DNA from: Tenrec ecaudatus
Taxonomy: Eukaryota > Chordata > Mammalia > Afrosoricida > Tenrecidae
Reading direction: 5' to 3'
Length of the DNA: 64,000 bases
Assembly (NCBI RefSeq): GCF_050624435.1
Contig: NC_134538.1
Span: forward strand, 124,106,937 to 124,170,936
In this document: positions 19,573-32,595 of the stretch, piece by piece
Layout of the letters: each line of letters begins with the position of its first letter
Numbering within the stretch: the stretch's first letter is position 1
The notes under the pieces: generated by a model
What the model saw: only the letters and a program-made list of their open reading frames with translations
Told to the model about the DNA's origin: nothing
Databases searched by the model: none
Made by a program: the position numbers and the translations under genes

Positions 19573-21941
19573 TTTTTTTTATTTGGGGGCTCTTACAACT
19601 CTGATAACAATCTATACATCAATTGTATCGAGCACACTTGTACATATGTTGCCATCATTCCAAAGATTTTCTTTCTACTTGAGCCCTTGTTATCATCTCC
19701 TCTTTTCCCCTCGCCTGCCCTCACCTTCACCTCGTGAACCCTTGATAAATTATAAATTATTTTTATATTCATATTATACACCATCTGCTATCTCCCTTCA
19801 CCCACATTTCTATTGTTCGTCCCCCGGGGTAGGGTTTATTTATATGTCGATTATTGGGATTGGTTCCCCCTTCTGCTCCCATCTTCTCCCTCCCCTCGTG
19901 GTATTGCACCGTCCATTATTGTTCCTGAGGGATTTATCTGTCCTGGATTCTGTGTGTCTAGAGCTCTTACCTTTGCCAGTGCGCATGCTCTGGTCTAGCC
20001 AGATTTCTTTGTAAGATAGAACTGGGGCCAGAATAGTGGGGTGGGGAGAAGGCATTAAAGAACTAGAGGAATGTGGTGAGTTTCATCAGTGCTGTAAGGC
20101 GCCCTGACTGGCTCGTCCCTTCTTGTGACCCTATGTGAGGGGATGTCCAGTTGTCTAGAGATGGGCTTTGGTTCTCCAGTCTGATCCTCCTCATTCCCAT
20201 CACAACACTTGGTTATTTGGGGTCTGCTGATGCCCGTTACTTGGTCCTATCAACACCTCATGATCACACAGGCTGCTATGCTTCTTCCATGTGGGCTTTG
20301 TTCTTTCTGTGGTAGAAGGCCGCTTGTTTAATTTCAACCTCTTCAGACCCCAGACGCAATATCTTCTAATACCCGGCGTCATCAGCTTTCTTCACCACAT
20401 TAGCTAATGCGCCATTTTCTCTCCTGCGATCTTGTCAGGAAATTGAGCATCATAGGATGCCAGGTTATTAGAACAAAGTGTCGTGTTGATGGAGGATATG
20501 AGTACAGGCCGATGTCTGCCGGCTATCTTTAGACTTAATCTATAAATATATGTTCATAGACCTATATCCCTAGCCTTATGTATTCATATATTTATATACG
20601 TACATGACATTATTTATACCTCTATCAATATCTTTTGCCTCCTAGTTTTTCCTTCTGTTTCCTTTAACATCCCCCCTGGACCACTAGCATGTTCTGCCAT
20701 CAATTGGCTCTCTGGACCTCCTCTCGGCTACATTGCACTTGATTGGATCACACCAGGCAGTCTTTGCCCTCCTTACCATCAATTTTAGATCCCTTGTTGT
20801 TCCCTTGTGCCGGGGTTTTTTTACTTCCCCTCCCTATCCTCCGCCCACTCTTCAACTCCCTCCCCCACCCACAACCTTGGGATTCATTGTTTTTTCCTCC
20901 AGAGTGTTTATCATGACCGTCCTGTATAGATAGGCATGGGAAAGAAAAGAAAGAGGGAGGAGTAAAGCCTATGGAGAGTTCGAGGTCTGTCTGCTGACCC
21001 TTATGCATAGTTTCTGCTTGGGTCTGATGCGGTGTAAGGTCTGCCCCCCGAGTCCAAAGTCTATTTTCAGAATTCTCGGGAACTTGGTTGCTCTGCTCCC
21101 CTTGCTGCTCTGTTGTGCTCCCTTAAGGTTACTCGCTGGGGTGAGGGGTTCAGACTGGGCACAATTCCCCTACTGTGTCTCTGGTACTGCCCCCCCCCTT
21201 GGCTCTGTGGGTCAGTAAGGGCATGCTGTGACTTGTGGGGGAGCCAGCACTATGGTCCTCTCTGTACATTGGCTACTCCAAGTGGGAACATCATCCTCAA
21301 AGCTTGATGGGTCAGGATGCTGTCCACTCTCTCTCATTCTCTCCCTTTTTCCTTCTTTGTTTGCTCCAGCGTGGTCTGGTAAGACCTGCCATTCTCCCCG
21401 GGTTTTATCTTAAGTGCATTCTCCTGGAGAGAGGGTTTGGCATAGCTGGAAAAGGGGTTGGCCTGGCCAACCAGACCTCTCTGCTCGTTCACTGCTTCGT
21501 GCCAGTATGCTGCCCTCAAGGCCTGGTACAGCAGGTTGAGGTCTGCTCCCTCTCGCCATCCCTTTCCTCTGGAGACATTAACGAGTACCCTCCCCTGTTG
21601 ATTAGTGCCTGGTTCCCCCTCTCCCCCCTGACTTCGTCTTTCCTCCCTTGTTTTCTCTTGTCCCACCCGCCCTACTTTTTCACTTCTGTGTGTTGGCAAG
21701 TTGGGTGCATCATTGGGCTTGGTCTGTCCCATGCCTATGTGCCTGTCTCTCAACCTGTAAATTATGGAATAAACTTTTTCTTCTGGTCCCACTGTGTTTT
21801 TTGGATCTACCTCAGTGGACTCGTCTTGAACTTGTCCTTCTGTTCTTGGCTAAATTCTCTTAGCATAATTTCCTCCATCTTTTCCCAGGAGACAGTGTCT
21901 TTTGTGTCTCCATCCCTGTTTTTTAGTGATGAGTAGTCTTC

Positions 21942-21989
<48 letters not shown>

Positions 21990-22265
21990 CAGAGTTACCC
22001 CATCCACTGTCTCTCGATAGATTTCAGTTGTTTCCAGACCTTTGTCTGTGTGAATGGTGCCGAAAGGAACACTGGAGCACTGATGACTGGTCACAGTCTA
22101 TTTATTACTTATTCTGGGTATATGTCCAATAAAGGGATTGCTGGTTTTAAAGGTGCATGGGGCAGGAGAGGTATGCTGTTTTTGCCCCCAAAAGATGGCA
22201 TACGGAGATGCCTGCGTGAGCACGTGCTGTGTCCCTGTGGAAGAAACATTCCCCTGTCTCCCACT
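19573..22265 (-). mobile_element. 5'-truncated L1 inserted in the mariner (A/B boundary)
   Basis: Complete 2.69-kb insertion: T-run at 19573-19580 (reverse of the poly-A tail), about 2.2 kb of 3' UTR, and the ORF2 C-terminus with its stop at 21807. It ends against mariner sequence near 22266. It is dead by 5' truncation. L1 copies of this length with a 3' UTR over 2 kb are distinctive for this lineage. Confidence 0.87.
21944..21988. repeat. (GT)22 microsatellite, unit B
   Basis: Expanded version of the 1607-1630 tract. Confidence 0.95.
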
Positions 22266-23207
22266 AATCAGGTCTTTTTTGTGACACCATATTACACAAT
22301 CTTTTCAGAACCTCTAAGTAGAAAGCTTGATTAGCAGTCTGACCTGGTAGAAAGAAGTCCAAATGCACTGTGCCCCTCACATCAGAAAAACAAATGATGG
22401 CAACATATGTAAAGTGTGCTTAATATCATTGAATAGTAGGTTGTTATAAGATTTGTCAGAGACCCCGCCCATAAAATGATAAATAAAAATTAAGGATCCA
22501 AGGAAATCATAAATATAAATAACTAGGTTTATTATGGTAAAAAATAAAATATAAATGAGAATCATCTTGGTCTTTGATTTCTCTTGATGAGCATTTTTGG
22601 GATGAGGTGATGTTGGCTTCTTCCACTGACTTGATTGATGTTGGCTTTTTGGGTCATGAGGATAGCACCACGTCTCACCTCTAATGACCTGGGGGGAAAG
22701 TCTGGGTCACTTCGGAACTGTTCTTTCAAAGCATGGCACGTTTCTACTGCACACTTTTCCTCAGTCAGTCACAACTGAGGAACACATTTTGTAGTGACCC
22801 TTCTCATTCCCAAATCTTCCGTTAAAGTTCACTGAACCAAGCACCGCTCTCCTCCAAACAACATCCCATCTTCAGTGGTCTGTCATCCGTCTCAAGCACA
22901 AGTGCATGACTGTTGTCAGCAATTTCGTGAGTTCAGTGAGTTGACGGATGACCAGAATAAGTTCTGCCATCCATCGTCATTTCACTTTACTGAAAGGAAA
23001 GAACCACTCGTGCGCTTGAGTTTCTGAAACAGTTCCTGGTGACCAGAGAGAACCTTCCCAAGCAACACTACTGGGGGCACTAACTCAGAGCGAGTCGCTC
23101 AATGCTCACCTGGCAGGAACAAGGCACACTAGGAAAGCTCTACTCGCCCAGCACCATTCCGGTGGTTGTTTTTTTTTTTTTTTTTTTTTTTTTATTACTC
23201 CCTCATA
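22266..23207 (-). mobile_element. Mariner N-terminal part, unit B
   Basis: As 1905-2838, with the L1 tail fragment at about 22391-22500. The T-run next to the terminal repeat (23168-23193) is longer than in A or C. TA target at 23206-23207. Confidence 0.75.
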
Positions 23208-23424
23208 TGCATCAATACCTTAGATTAGTGAGCTGAAATGGACTGACATTGACCGTTCTGAATTGGAAAAGCATATGATGGACCGTGTCAGAAGTAATCC
23301 AGCAAGAGGAATGGACTTGCAATCCTCTTCAGGAAGGACCTTGCTAACTCCGTGAAGTACAAGGCTATCTGTGATAGGAGTAGCTCTATCCACCTGCCAG
23401 GAAACCCACGACCGCTCTTAAGGT
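23208..23424 (+). mobile_element. BovB endonuclease fragment, right half, unit B
   Basis: Continuation of 19330-19439 across the mariner and L1. Confidence 0.75.
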
Positions 23425-23679
23425 GTAGTTGTTCCCTCTGTTTTCAGCACCCAACCAATTGCAAGGGAGTTTCCTCAGCTGGTCTGCTTTGTCATCTGAC
23501 GTCATCCTTTGCATGTGAGCCATTGACCTCTCCTGTCGCCTGCTGTCCGTGGGAGTCTCCAGCAGCCTGCCTCCTTGATTTGAATTGTCTCAGCCATCAG
23601 AATCTTGCTGTCTGACCTGCCAGCCCTTCTTGGGTTGATCAGCCCTGCAGCTAGGTGAGTGAGAAGAAGCCTAAAACCT
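23425..23679 (+). repeat. LTR-like fragment copy 1, unit B
   Basis: As 3056-3310; ends with the candidate 5' splice site tag|gtgagt at 23654/23655. The matching acceptor is at 23768. Confidence 0.4.
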
Positions 23680-23816
23680 AACACCACAGACAAAAAAAAC
23701 TTGGCCTCTGCAACCACAGTAGCCATTTCTTGTAGATGGACTGTTCTGTATATTCCTCTTCTCTACAGAGCGCAGTCGTACACAGTGAGATATCCAAGAA
23801 CGACTCCTCTGCAACC

Positions 23817-25196
23817 ATGCCTGGTGTGCATTATAAATTTGCCTCTAAACTCAACTACGACACCATCGTCTTTGATGGGTTCCACATCTCCCTGTGCGAC
23901 CTGAAGGAGAAAATCATGGGGAGAGAAAAGCTGAAAGCTTCTACCTGCAAACTGCAGATCAGCAAGGCGCAGACGAATGAAGAATACACTGATGACAATG
24001 CGCTGATCCCTAGGAATTCTTCGGTGATTGTTAGAAGACTTCCTATTGGTGTTGTGAAATCTGCAAGCAAGACGTCTGGGATCAGTCCAACGGAACCAGC
24101 GATGGGCACTTTGCGAGCAATGCACGGCTCTTCTGCGTCCGTTTGTGCAGCCCAGCTGACCAAGGCTGCCAATCTGGCTGACGCCAATGCTTCTGAAGAT
24201 GACAAGATTAAAGCAATGATGTTTCAGTCTGCCCACAAGTATGACCCAATTAATTACCTGAAGAAACCTCTAGGTCCACCACCTCCTACTTACATCTGTT
24301 TCCAGTGTGGCAAACCTGGACATTATATTCACCATTGCCCGACAAAGGGGGAGAAGAACTTTGACGCTGGCCGTAGAATTAGAAGGAGCGCTGGCATTCC
24401 TAGAGCTTTTATGATGGAAGTGAAAGATGCTAACGTGAAGGGAGCGCTGCTGACCAGCTCTGGACAGTATGCAGTCCCCATCATAGATGCACAGGCATAT
24501 GCCCTTGGGAAGAAAGAGAAGCCCCCCTTCTCCCCAGAGGAACCAAGCTCTGCCTCCACAGAAGAGGATCCGATCCCAGCGGAATTGGCCTGTCTCCTCT
24601 GCAAGGAGCTGATGACTGACGCAGTGATCATTCCGTGCTGTGGAAACAGTTATTGCGATGAATGTGTGCGCACAGCACTCCTGGAATCAGATGAACATAC
24701 GTGCCCCACGTGTCTTCAGAAGGAGGTCTCTCCCGATACTTTAGTTCCCAATAAGAATCTACGGAAGGCTGTTGAGAGGTTCCAAAATAAGACTGGCTAT
24801 ACACAAAGACTAAGAAATGAGTTCCCTCCACCACCACCACTGATTCCAAGGCACCTACAACCTCTGAAGAGATCTCCAATATCCAAACCACAGGATCCTC
24901 TGATGAATCCAGCGATATCCTCCTCAACTCACCCAGCACCCTCAATGCCGTCATTGGCTTCCACACGATCTACCTCGGCTCCTCTTGCTCCTGGAGCTCC
25001 ATCTTCTACCGCAGCTCCTGTTCCTGATGTAACTGCCACAGTGCTCATATCGGTCCATTCTCCTTCCTATTCACCATCACCCGCACATCCCAGAAGAGAC
25101 AGAGGCAAGAGCCGAAGTTACCGGTCACGGTCCAGATCTCATGGATACCATCGATCGAGGTCAAGATCACCACGATATCGTCGACATCATTCATGA
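23817..25196 (+). CDS. RBBP6: RBBP6-derived retrogene ORF, unit B
   Basis: Protein identical to that at 3448-4827: DWNN 1-76, zinc knuckle 161-174, RING 259-299, RS tail 418-459. One synonymous difference (CGC to CGG arginine, near 25130) was the only change found against A and C. In-frame upstream ATG at 23736. The stop is again two TGAs in tandem. The immediate flanks are also almost the same as A, so for this pair identity reflects recent duplication or exchange and not necessarily selection on the protein. Confidence 0.8.
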   Translation: MPGVHYKFASKLNYDTIVFDGFHISLCDLKEKIMGREKLKASTCKLQISKAQTNEEYTDDNALIPRNSSVIVRRLPIGVVKSASKTSGISPTEPAMGTLRAMHGSSASVCAAQLTKAANLADANASEDDKIKAMMFQSAHKYDPINYLKKPLGPPPPTYICFQCGKPGHYIHHCPTKGEKNFDAGRRIRRSAGIPRAFMMEVKDANVKGALLTSSGQYAVPIIDAQAYALGKKEKPPFSPEEPSSASTEEDPIPAELACLLCKELMTDAVIIPCCGNSYCDECVRTALLESDEHTCPTCLQKEVSPDTLVPNKNLRKAVERFQNKTGYTQRLRNEFPPPPPLIPRHLQPLKRSPISKPQDPLMNPAISSSTHPAPSMPSLASTRSTSAPLAPGAPSSTAAPVPDVTATVLISVHSPSYSPSPAHPRRDRGKSRSYRSRSRSHGYHRSRSRSPRYRRHHS

Positions 25197-28100
25197 TGAG
25201 GATCTCCTCGAGCGTTTAGGGCACAGTCTGATACTAAACGGAGTGCTCCCCAAGGAGAAACAGAGCACCAATCTGCTCATCGACTCAGAAGAGCTCCACC
25301 ACCTTATGCGCTAAAAGCTATTGCTGGGAGGAGTGTAGACGCGGTAGAAAAGGAGCGTTGCAGAGAAAGGGGAAATGCTGAGTGGTGTGAAAGTGCGGAC
25401 AGGAATCTTTTCTGCATCCAGAGCTACTAGAGACATCTCAGACATCTAGAGAACACAGAGGGGCTGAGGAAGATCAAACCGACTTCTTGTTCTCCCAAGT
25501 CGAGACGATGCTGCACCTGTCCAAGATGATCCCATGGATGCAGAATCCACCGCTTATACATCGATAGCTCATGTGAATTATGGAAGGATGTGATATACAC
25601 TTGAAATCATAATGAAAAATTATGAAAATATTTAGAAAATAAAATAGAGTTAAAAATAAATAAAATAAAAAATAAATAAATAAATAAAATAATATCTGAG
25701 TAAGACAAGAAAAATATATATAAGCCAAAGCCAAAAGGTGACAAGACTAAATGTAAAAATGATGGATCTACTGTATCCAGGGAAGAAAGATTAAAACCTA
25801 CTAAAGAATCTCAAGAGGTAGCAAGTGGAGGATGTGAGAAATCACCACAATCTGAACCTCCACTTAGAAAAGCCACAGATTGATGGGATATTTTCCTTCA
25901 TTTGCATTATTTGTATTTTTGTCTTTATACAATTATGATTATAGCCTTGACACCTTATTAGAATTTGTTGGGCTTTTTTTTTATTATTCCTGATGGGTTG
26001 CCAACTGTGAAACGTTGGAGGAATGGATCCATAAGGAGATATCCTGGTACAAGGGGTAATGGGGATGCAGGCACGGGGAAGGTCCATAGCCAGGGAAAGG
26101 GGATTTGGGGAGTAAACACTAAAGGACAGAGAGGGGAGGGAGCACGAGAACGGATTGTGTTTGAACAAGTTATTCTAAAGGCAAATTCACCATGGGAGTG
26201 CAGGGGTGCACGAAGATTGATTGTATAATTCTCATTGACATGTCTCAACAACTGAGATGTTGAATTGAATGATATGTAATTAATGTGCCAATAAAATTGA
26301 TGTCCGTTCTGTTATATTCTGTTTATACTCATTTTTATTAGGGTGTACCTCAGAAGCGCGTCGCCATTGGGGCTCACTCTCTTGAAGCCGTGTTATTTGT
26401 TGCCTTATTTTCATTAAGTGAAAACCAAGGATGTTGGGCCCACAGGCAGAGAAACTAGAAAGGGCATTAGGGAGCGAGCATAGAGAGGGGTGGAGATAAG
26501 AGGGAGCTTATGTCAAGAAATCCAGGGAGGAAAGGAAGTTTTAGAAAGCATGTATGATTATGGAAGAAATTCCACAATTATGTTTGACATGATTGGATTA
26601 TGGAATGATAGGACATGTAATGGCTCACAAGTTACAGCAAATTAAAGAAAAGGCATAGGTTCAGGTGTGGCTTTGGGGGTCCCACTAAATGCTAGCTCCC
26701 ACTTAAGAACAATTTGTTCTTAAACCATAACCCTGTTACATACTCACCTTCATGATGCGATCACTACAGATAAGGATTTGGTGAAGAAAGCAGATGGTAA
26801 CATGGGAGAAAAATATAAAACGAAAGAAAAAGTGTGGAGAAAGATTTTTAATCGTTTTCATTGAAAACTTCTGAAGCAGAAGGACTGAAACAGGGAAAGC
26901 GTGTGAGCAAAACACAGAGTGGGACCTGAACATGAAAGGATGGATAGGCCCTAAAGCCCATTCATTATACTCCCTCGGGACCCCCATGCTCTGCTTCCCC
27001 TGCTGCTCCATTGCATGCCCCCACTGTTTGCTTCAGTGTACTGGGGCCAGCTCAGTGGCACATCCCCCCAAGTGTCTCCATTGCTGTCCCGTGTAGGGCC
27101 ATCGGTCAGTGCAGGATGTCGCATCCCGCCGTGTGGGCAGCTGTATGGTCCTATCTGTACAATGAATGGTCCCTTTGAGCCAGGCTATCGTCCTCGGAGC
27201 TTGGTGGACCCAGGTGTGCTCCACTCCGTCGTTTTTTCTCCTTCCTTTGGCTTGTCTTCCTTCTGGAAGTGGTGTGGTAGGTCACTTCCTTTCCCACAAC
27301 AGACGATCTCCTTTCATTTTCTGTGTACTCCCTTCAAATGTGGGGGTCGTGCTAATTCTGAAGCAGAGTGAACTGAAAGAACTGAAACAGGGAAAGCATG
27401 TGACCAAACCTGACCATGGAAAGATGGCTAGGACCCCTGCCAAGGACGGCATTCCACCAGCTAAGACGATCAAGATCAACAGAAAAACTGGGGAGCAATA
27501 TTGGAGGTACAGAGGATATAACTAATATCAAAGAACCCTCTGAAGAACTGACGTCAACATCCAGGAAAGTTAACCAGGAAAAAGTCCAAGGAAAGGTCAG
27601 GCAGAAGTAAGTGGAACTGAAGGATCCAGCTCCCCTCTAGGGGTGGATTATACTCCTAGATGCTCAGCACGTGGCCGTCCTCTGCAGAAACCAGATGCAA
27701 AAGGACTGTCACTGAAACTGTGGGAGAGTTTAAGGATGACAATAGAGCTCCTGCTGAAGATGTTATTAATATGATTTGGTTCCTCAACCCAAAAGGGATC
27801 AAGATGACTTTGGATCTGGAGAAGAAGATGATGTTAAATCTACACAACCAACATGAAGTCTAGGAAAGCCTGTCGTATTATTTAAAGCAAACTAAAGTTT
27901 GGCACTAAGACTGAAAATAGAGTCAAGTATAAGGACAAAACGAGTGACCAATGTCAGAGGAAATTCAGATTCAGTAACTCAAAGGAGTGAGTCATAAAAC
28001 AATGCATGAGATTGAAAGTTCCAATAGCTCTACATCTAGTGAAAAGGGACAAACCAAAGATCGGGATTATTGGATCTTGGCAAAGGGAAACCCTGGGGAG

Positions 28101-29905
28101 GGCAAAAGTAGCATCAGCCAGAGAGAGAGAGAGTCATGTAGACCGTCTGAATGAAAACGTGACATTTAAAAATCTGTCTGAACCGACTAAATAGACTAGA
28201 ACTTCATGTAACCATGAATCCATTCATGACTCCTTACATAAAAACTTCATGCCCCATAAAGACAAAAAAAAAAAAAAACAACTAAGACCACAGAGATTAT
28301 TCAAGTTCCAAGCGCAGGGTGGGAAGAAGTGAGTCAACAAGAAGACTATCCTCCGCGGAATAAATATTCTGCATCCCCACAGAAAGAGAAACCGCAGATG
28401 AAAGGGATTTGCCTCAGATGGGAACAGCAGCCCTCCACCCCCACCCCTCCCCCCAAAAGTCATTGAAGTCTCTAGAGTCACAGAAAACTTCATGATCACG
28501 AAGCTAGTTCAGATTCTAAAGATGCTAAGGTGAAGAGACAAAGTCTGTAGATACAAACTATAGAGATCATGACAAGCATGTATCAGAATCAAGGGATTAT
28601 AGTCCAGTAGCAATAAATTACTGCATATCCTTAACCCACCAGACACACACATTGAAAGAGAGCGAGTTGTTGGGCAAATTGACAAGAATTCTATCAAACC
28701 TAAGCCCTAGTTAAGCTAGTCCTCTTGATTTTCCTCCGACTTAAGGAGAGAAAATGATGAAGTGAAATTTGATCCAGATTACAATGAAAATGACAGGGAA
28801 AGTAATGTATTTGTACAAGAAGAAGCATCAGGGGGCAATGTGAAGGAACTGAAAGAGAAAGTGATGGAGGAAGCAAAGAGAGTGCGGACACGGCACAGTG
28901 GGTCGGTTAGGTGGGACCAGGAGTCACAGTCAAAGCAGTCCAAGTAGAAGCATAGCCCTTCTGGAAGCCAGACCCAAAGCCACAGACGCAGCGCAAGCTC
29001 AGCAGAAAGTCAACTCAGTAAGAAGACAAAGATGCAGAGAGAAACGGAGGAGCACGGAAACATGAAAAGCATTAGAAACATAAGGATAACAGAATGTCAG
29101 GTGAACAGATACATGGGATGGTGTAAGATATGGCAAATAATAATATATAATATAAACGTAAGGCTTCCTGGGAGGGAGGCAAGAAGACAGAAGGGATAAA
29201 GGGGAGCTGAGATCAAAGACTTCAAGAAGAAAGACAGATCATTGAAACTGATGGTGGTAGAATTTGAACAATTATACTTGATCTAATTGAAATATGGAGT
29301 GTTACAATATCTGTAAGAGCTCACAATAAAATGATAAGAAAAAATAAAATGAAAAAAAAAAAGAAACGTGAGAAGCCTGCAGGGACTGGAGCAGAATTGG
29401 AAAAAAGCGAAGAACAGAAACACAAGAAGAAGTCAACACAGACAAAGGAGGAGGGGAAAGATGAGAGAAGTGACATCTGTCCCTGTGTAAAAGGACAGAT
29501 TTGTTCATTGTCTAAATTGCAAAGTCTTCTCTATCGATTTTGTTATAATGTGAGGAAATTCAAACCTTGTAACTCATGACATGGACAGTCCTTGCTGCAC
29601 TTAAAATATTGCCGCTTGATTACTTAATTTTTCATGAGAGCTTTCTAACACGAACTTTTGTACTGAATTGTGAGTGGTGAACACGTAACATGAGAGGTGT
29701 GGCCTGGGCCTATGATTTTAGCCACCATTCATCAGTTGGGGCGGAGTTTACTGTGCGGTGAAAGTTTCCCATTTGAACTGTTTTAATTGCCGGGCAGAAG
29801 CTGATATCTGTTTTAAAATAACTGCAGAAGGATTTGCGAAAGTCATTGCCAGCCCCGTTGTGTTGCTTTTGGATTACAATAAAACTTTTCCCTAAACGTA
29901 AAAAC
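25197..29905 (+). pseudogene. RBBP6: Decayed RBBP6 retrocopy 3' part, unit B
   Basis: As 4828-9556, with the same stops and insertions: A-rich tract 25559-25694, unassigned insertion about 25885-26764, L1-like piece about 26949-27334. AATAAA at 29878-29883. Only a handful of differences from A. Confidence 0.88.
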
Positions 29906-29921
29906 AAAGCAAGAGAGAACA

Positions 29922-31089
29922 AACGTGGTTGTTAGGTATCGGCAAGTTAGTTCCAACTCACAGCGACCCAATGGGCCACAGAACAAAACATTCCCCGGTC
30001 CTGCACCGCCCTCAGCTGCTAGTGGAGCCCACTGCTGCAGTCACTGCATCAGTCCGTCTTGTTCAGGGTCCTCCTTTTATAGGCTGCCCACGACTTTATC
30101 AAGCTTGGTGTTCTGTTCCAGCGTCTGATCTCTGCGGATAACATATTCATGTGACAAAGCCCATGAGAAGTCTTGCCATCCTTGTCTCTAAGGAGCATTC
30201 TGACTGTACTTGTTCCTAAACAGATGTTTGTTCGGCAGAGTCCATTGGACTTTCGATATTCTTCACCAGCTTCACAACAAATACATCGATTCTTCTTCAC
30301 TCTTCCCTGCTCTAGCCCAACGTTCACAGGCAGGTGAGGCCATGGAAAATACCATGGCTTGGGTCAGGCCCACCTCCCTCCGCAAAGTAACCTCCTTGCT
30401 GTTCAACACTGTACGCGGCACATTTAGTCTCTGCGATGCATCACGTGCTCTCTCAACTGTTTCTATTGATCTTGACTGTTTCTCTTGTTCCGTGAGCATT
30501 GATTGTGGATCTAAGCAAGATGAAATCCTTCACAAGTTGCGTCATTTTTCCGCTGATCATATTGGCCCAATTGTGAGCATTTGGGTTTTCTTTACAGTAA
30601 GTTGTAATAAATGCTGAAGTTCTGTGATACTTGATCTTCATCAGCAAGTGCCTCCCTTCCTCACCTTCAGGAAGCAAGGTTGTGTTGTCGCAGGTTGTTA
30701 AGGCATCTTCCCCCAGTCCTGATGCCACATTCTTTTCCATAGAATGCAACTTCTGTGATGATTTGCTCTGCACGCAGATTGTATAAGCATGGTGAGAGGG
30801 TTCAGCTGTCACACACTCCTTCCTCAATGTTAAACCCCGTGGTATTTTCTTGTTCTGTTCACACAGCTGCCTCGGAAGCTAGGTTCTGTATGAGCATGAT
30901 GAAGTGTTCCGGAATCCCCATTCTTCTCAAAGCTATCCGTATTTCTTGTGAGCCACACAACCGAATGAACGCCTTTGCATAAGCAGTAAAACACAAGTAA
31001 ACCTCGTGTAACACAAATTGTTTGGTCACAACGAGATCTAAGGAAGCACTGGTAGAGGATGATAAATGGGCCAAGAAATGAAACGTGGG
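29922..31089 (-). mobile_element. BovB/RTE 3' half, unit B
   Basis: Same reverse transcriptase remnant as 9573-10740, essentially unchanged. Confidence 0.85.
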
Positions 31090-31308
31090 GTCCAGCGCAC
31101 AACTGAGATGATCCTAAGGAGTGACTGTACAATTTCATGGGATAAATAAAAAAACAGGCAAACAGTGTAGTACGCTCACCTCTTTCACAGAGTCAAGAAC
31201 AGAGAGGGAGAAAGTATCCTCCAGCAGGTGTATATTGTCTTTGGGTTAACAAGCCCCATCCATCACAGTCTATCGCATAAGGAACAAGTTGGACAGTGTC
31301 TTAGCCCT

Positions 31309-31639
31309 AGATATCCAGGGCACGATGGGGGAGAAAGCTAATAGTAGTACTGGGGCAGGCAGAGGAAACTGACTGTCCCCCGAGTGGGGAGAACAATAGA
31401 AACATGATGTCTGCTCCCATGCTGAAGGGCTGCCTGCAGCCATGTGCTTGTAAGGGGTTCCACTAAGGTAGCACTATTATGGGAGGATTTTGTGGGGATG
31501 GTTTTTAATTAGGAGAATGTGTCTAGGACTCATCTCCAACTCAAAAATGTGAAGGCCTCCCTCCATCGAAATTCGGCCTCCCAGGATTCAAGAGTTTGTC
31601 CACATACACCCTCCTCCTGGTGCCCAGTTCCCCACATTT
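31309..31639 (+). repeat. Direct repeat left copy, unit B
   Basis: As 10959-11290; its right partner is at 33829-34219. Confidence 0.6.
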
Positions 31640-32088
31640 CCCGCTTTTAGAGTACATTTTAAATTCAAAAGGGTGACGTGGCTTGTTTCGGTACTACTTT
31701 GCCTTCTATGGAAGCAGCATGTGACGGTGCAGGCAACGAACAATGACACTGAGTCGCACAGTCAGACTAGAACCTAACACATGGAAACTGCTTGAGGTAA
31801 AAATTTCCTTTCTCAGCTGATTGATGTCCAATGAGACATGTTCCTTACATCCCTGCAAGTGATTTACAATTAAAGTCCAGCTATGTATAGTGATATTATA
31901 CAGATCAGGAATTATGCCCCCAAATTCTAATGTTCAAGTTCGTTTTAGCATCAATTGATGTTGAAAGTCCATTTTTATATCTTCTAGCAAATCAACAGTA
32001 TGTTGTATTCGTCCAGTCACTTTTGCATAAATTGTCCAGTTCTGATAGATTGCTGGATTGCCTCTCAGGCAACATCAGTGAGATAGTG
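31640..32088. other. No recognisable feature, unit B
   Basis: Equivalent of 11291-11739; nothing assigned. Confidence 0.55.
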
Positions 32089-32595
32089 AAAGTTTTTTGT
32101 GCCACCTGGCCAAGAAACACATGTGGGATTAATAGAAGGACGAAGAGATAAATGGCTGAGTGAGCCTCAACTTTCTTGTTCTCGGGCCATTTGCTCTGTG
32201 ATGGTCAGAACAGGGTGCAGCTGCCTTGGTCAGTTCCCTGCTTCAGCTGGCAAGGCTCACTTCCTGCAAGACATCACTGAGGAGAAGCCACATGGACCTA
32301 CCCCAATGCAGCCCTGGGTGCTAGAGCAGCCATGTGGAGACCCTGTCAGCGTTGAGATGTTTACACATTCACTTACACATTTGTCTTTCCTCCTGCATTT
32401 GGCATCATTCCGCGTGTTTTGTGAGATGGAGAAGGACTTTATGGATCGGTGTTGGACATATGGGTTAGTGTTGGACTTGTGGGCTTGGGCAGCAATGGGT
32501 TGGATTGTGTTCTTCGTGTGCACTTAACCTTTATGTAAAACTCTCTTATACATGAATTTCTGTGGATTTGGTTCTCTGCAGTACCCTGACTAACA
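32089..32595 (+). mobile_element. LTR-like fossil fragment, unit B
   Basis: As 11740-12246; uncertain family, old. Confidence 0.4.

Larger units (their letters stand above)
1..20344 (+). repeat. Tandem unit A of a ~20.35-kb array
   Basis: First of three full head-to-tail copies; the opening bases recur at 20345, 40687 and 61086. Over RBBP6 and the following 10 kb it is almost identical to unit B (about ten differences seen in 12 kb). Its L1 part (1-1904) is about 2% different from B, C and D. All nested insertions are shared with the other units, so they predate the amplification. The phase is arbitrary: the true duplication breakpoint is not visible. Confidence 0.97.

Noticed and set aside
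21235-21936. 233-codon plus-strand frame rich in serine, leucine and cysteine
   Set aside because: Lies antisense to the L1 3' UTR and ORF2 end; low-complexity composition; length differs between units because of indels.
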